NCBI GenBank assembly: GCA_019637815.1
Contig: JAHBUZ010000019.1
Location: 1 to 64,000, forward strand
Length of the DNA stretch: 64,000 nt
Source of the DNA: Chloroflexota bacterium
GTDB lineage: Bacteria > Chloroflexota > Limnocylindria > Limnocylindrales > CSP1-4
Reading direction: 5' to 3'
The translations under genes were made by a program, and so were the position numbers. Positions 61,860 to 64,000 of this stretch are shown here, in pieces; the stretch's first letter is position 1, and the number at the start of each line of letters is the position of its first letter. Below the pieces are notes generated by a model that was not told the DNA's origin, did no database searches, and saw only the letters and a list, made by a program, of their open reading frames with translations.

Positions 61860-63695
61860 GTGCGACGACCCACGGGGATGACGGTGCTGACCGGCGTGGT
61901 CATCGCCGTCATCGGCTACCTGCTGGTGATCCCGTTGATCACCCAGGTGCTGGCGTCGTTCCGGGGTCCCTATCTGCCCATCGGGGTGCCCACCGCGCAG
62001 TGGTCCCTCGACAACTACCACACGCTCTTCAGCGGCGCGGGCGACCTCGCGAACGTGCTCCTGACCACGGGGGCCTACGTGGGCGGGGCCGCGGTCATCT
62101 CCACGCTCATCGCGTGGACGCTCGCCTGGATCGTGGTGCGCACGGACGTACCCGGCCGGACCGTGATCTCGGTGCTCGTGCTGCTGCCGTTCATCATCCC
62201 GCCCATCGTGCGTGCCCAGTCGTGGGTGCTCATGCTGGCGCCGCAGAGCGGCCTGCTCAACCAGCTGTTGCGTGCCCTGCCCTTCGTGGGCGGGGAGTCG
62301 GGACCCATCGACCCCTTCGCGTTCTCGACCATCGTGGTGGTCCAGGGGTTGGTGTCGGTGACGTTCCCGTTCCTGCTCCTGGTGCCCATCATGCAGAACA
62401 TGGACGGCGCGCTGGAGGAGGCCAGCCGGACATCCGGCGCCACCGCGTGGCAGACCCTCCGTCGGGTCACCCTGCCGGTGCTCTTCCCGGCCTCCCTCGC
62501 GGTCGTGCTGCTGTCCACGATCCTGCTCCTGGGCAGCCTGGAGATCCCGCTCCTGTTCGGGCAGCAGGAGGGCAGGGACATCTTCGCGCTGCGCATGTGG
62601 ACCCTCCTGCGCGGCAACGCGAGCGAGCTGCCCAAGTACGGCATGGCCGCGACCTACGGCGTGGTGTTCCTCATCGCCACGCTCGCCATCTTCCGGGTGT
62701 ACCTGTGGGTGACCCGGGACGCCGGTCGGCGGGCGTCGATCACGGGCAAGGGCTTCCGACCGACTCGGCTCGCGCTCGGCCGACGCCGGTGGCTGGTGCT
62801 GGCGATCCTGGTGGCGTACCTCGTGCCGACCTCGATCCTGCCCGCGGTCGCCCTGCTGTGGTCATCGCTGACCCCGTTCGCGATGCCCATCAGCCTCGAC
62901 AACCTCCAGCGGTTCGCGCGCATCGACGCGTATATCGCGGTGCTCCAGGATCCGGAGTTCTATGCCTCGTTCGCGCGCACCATCCTCATCGCGGGTGTCT
63001 CCTCGACCATCGCGGTGCTGCTCGCCATGGTCGCCGCGTGGGTCGTGGCGCGCGGCCGCACGAGCTGGGGGACGCGCATCCTGGACATGCTCGCGTCCTC
63101 GTCGGTGGCCATCCCGGCGGTCATCGTGGGCTTCAGCACGTTCCTGTTCTACCTCGTCATCAACCGCACGATCCCGCTCATCGGCACCATCTGGATCCTC
63201 ATCTTCGCGTACTCGTATCGCATCTCGGTGTCCTATCGCGTCGGCCATGCGGCGGTGCTCCAGATCGACCGGTCGCTCGAGGAGTCCGCGGCGGCCTCGG
63301 GCGCCAGCCGTCTCGCGACCTTCCGACGGGTGGTGATCCCACTGCTGCTGCCCGCCATGGCCGCGGTCTGGATCCAGCTGTTCATCCTCGGCTCGCACGA
63401 GTTCACGCTGCCCGCCTTCCTGGCCACGCCCGACACCCGTCCCCTCGCGTGGTACCTCTACTCACGCATCAACCCGGGCGCAGCACAGCTGTACGACCCG
63501 TCCCAGGGCGCCGCGATGGCGCTCCTGTTCACGGTCGTCGTGTTCGCGCTCGCGTTCCTCCTGCGGTCCCTGGTGAACCGCCGACAGGTGGCGCGCACCA
63601 CCGTCGGCGCGACGGGTGCCCGGGCGGCCACTGATCCGGCCGGGTCCGGGTCCACGGGGACATCCGGTGCACGTGGTGCCGGCTCTGGCCGATGA
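61860..63695 (+). CDS. ABC transporter permease with two fused membrane domains (FbpB type)
   Basis: The 611-residue product (GTG start with GGAGGAG upstream) has about 12 spans in two halves. Each half carries an EAA loop: ATAWQTLRRVTLPVLFPASL in the first and SRLATFRRVVIPLLLPAMAA in the second. The join lies near residue 300, RLALGRRRWLVLAILVAYLV. The fused layout is typical of ferric/thiosulfate/polyamine-type importers such as FbpB. The C-terminal 35 residues are Gly/Ala/Thr-rich. It pairs with the ATPase encoded divergently at 59.3 kb. Confidence 0.9.
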   Translation: MRRPTGMTVLTGVVIAVIGYLLVIPLITQVLASFRGPYLPIGVPTAQWSLDNYHTLFSGAGDLANVLLTTGAYVGGAAVISTLIAWTLAWIVVRTDVPGRTVISVLVLLPFIIPPIVRAQSWVLMLAPQSGLLNQLLRALPFVGGESGPIDPFAFSTIVVVQGLVSVTFPFLLLVPIMQNMDGALEEASRTSGATAWQTLRRVTLPVLFPASLAVVLLSTILLLGSLEIPLLFGQQEGRDIFALRMWTLLRGNASELPKYGMAATYGVVFLIATLAIFRVYLWVTRDAGRRASITGKGFRPTRLALGRRRWLVLAILVAYLVPTSILPAVALLWSSLTPFAMPISLDNLQRFARIDAYIAVLQDPEFYASFARTILIAGVSSTIAVLLAMVAAWVVARGRTSWGTRILDMLASSSVAIPAVIVGFSTFLFYLVINRTIPLIGTIWILIFAYSYRISVSYRVGHAAVLQIDRSLEESAAASGASRLATFRRVVIPLLLPAMAAVWIQLFILGSHEFTLPAFLATPDTRPLAWYLYSRINPGAAQLYDPSQGAAMALLFTVVVFALAFLLRSLVNRRQVARTTVGATGARAATDPAGSGSTGTSGARGAGSGR

Positions 63696-63702
63696 TGGCT
63701 CG

Positions 63703-64000
63703 ATGACGACCGGCAGAGGGATCCGCCTGCGGGACGTGGCCCGCGAGGCTGGCGTGCACATCGCGACCGCGTCGCGGGCGCTCAACCCGCGGACCCGCGA
63801 CCGGGTCCATCCGCGCACCGCGGCGAAGGTGGACGAGGCGGCGGCCCGCCTCGGCTACGAGGTCAACCTCGCGGCGCGCACCCTCCGGACCCAGCGCTCG
63901 GAGATGGTCGGCGTGCTCATCCCGGACATCTCGCGACCGCTCTACCCACCGATGATGCGGGGCATCGTGGACGTGCTGGAGCAGCATGGCTACAGCGCCC
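63703..64000 (+). CDS. LacI-family transcriptional regulator (3' end missing)
   Basis: The frame is open to the window end. The N-terminus reads IRLRDVAREAGVHIATASRA, the LacI recognition helices, then the hinge-like DEAAARLGYEVNLAARTLRT and the start of the ligand domain MVGVLIPDISRPLYPPMMRG. At least 99 residues are visible. It lies 7 bases behind the permease gene and is probably the local regulator of the third importer. LacI regulators bind palindromes with a central CG, which differ from the GTATAC-like motif elsewhere. Confidence 0.9.
   Translation, partial: MTTGRGIRLRDVAREAGVHIATASRALNPRTRDRVHPRTAAKVDEAAARLGYEVNLAARTLRTQRSEMVGVLIPDISRPLYPPMMRGIVDVLEQHGYSA

Overview
This is 64 kb of gene-dense, very GC-rich bacterial DNA. 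Genes are short-spaced and often overlap by 4 bases. Start codons are ATG, GTG and probably TTG, and GGAGG-type ribosome binding sites are common. There are no phage genes, insertion sequences, CRISPR arrays or rRNA. The one RNA gene is a tRNA-Pro(CGG). The content (several families of ABC importers for small organics, luciferase-like flavin or F420 oxidoreductases, an actinobacteria-like HhH-GPD protein, LOG protein, many MFS exporters) fits a soil or freshwater Chloroflexota of the Limnocylindria type or a deep-branching actinobacterium. That placement is an inference with modest confidence.

Layout. 1-2941: the end of a sugar ABC operon, with a ribose-type binding protein (5' end missing), a TrpA-like TIM barrel and an FGGY sugar kinase. 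3126-5081: a coupled three-gene operon (AhpD-like, cupin, APH-type kinase). 5082-6476: the tRNA, a repeat-bearing intergenic stretch, a decayed XRE regulator and a possible 26-residue membrane peptide. 6477-10956: secreted proteins of unknown role, including a beta-helix protein, plus a B3/B4-domain protein. 11011-17085: housekeeping-like genes (HhH-GPD, FabL-like reductase, LOG protein, MFS, a peptidase S51/CysRS-tail fusion, an alpha/beta hydrolase).

From about 17 kb to the end the window reads as a catabolic island. It holds two similar gene sets of alpha/beta hydrolase, LLM oxidoreductase and amidohydrolase (17-22 kb and 55.8-59.2 kb). It has an aldehyde/ThDP module (22-27.5 kb) and a TauABC-like importer (27.5-31 kb). 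A tightly coupled hydantoinase operon (33.5-42.5 kb) encodes HyuA, HyuB, two complete E1 alpha/beta pairs and an alcohol dehydrogenase. A cupin/Rid pair follows, then a second TauABC-like importer with two paralogous binding proteins (43.9-49 kb), an amidohydrolase and a metallo-beta-lactamase-fold hydrolase, MFS and AI-2E-family membrane proteins, and a third importer of the Fe3+/polyamine type (59.3-63.7 kb) followed by the start of a LacI regulator.

How the parts may work together (inference): importers bring in one or more N-containing small organics. LLM oxygenases, amidohydrolases and HyuAB open cyclic amide bonds, in the manner of pyrimidine or hydantoin catabolism. Hydrolases, the Rid protein, aldehyde dehydrogenase, ThDP enzymes and the E1 pairs then process the carbon skeleton. 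Several intergenic regions in this island share a TTGTATCC/GGATACAA-type motif that looks like an operator, so the pieces may form one regulon. No regulator of the matching kind is encoded in the window.
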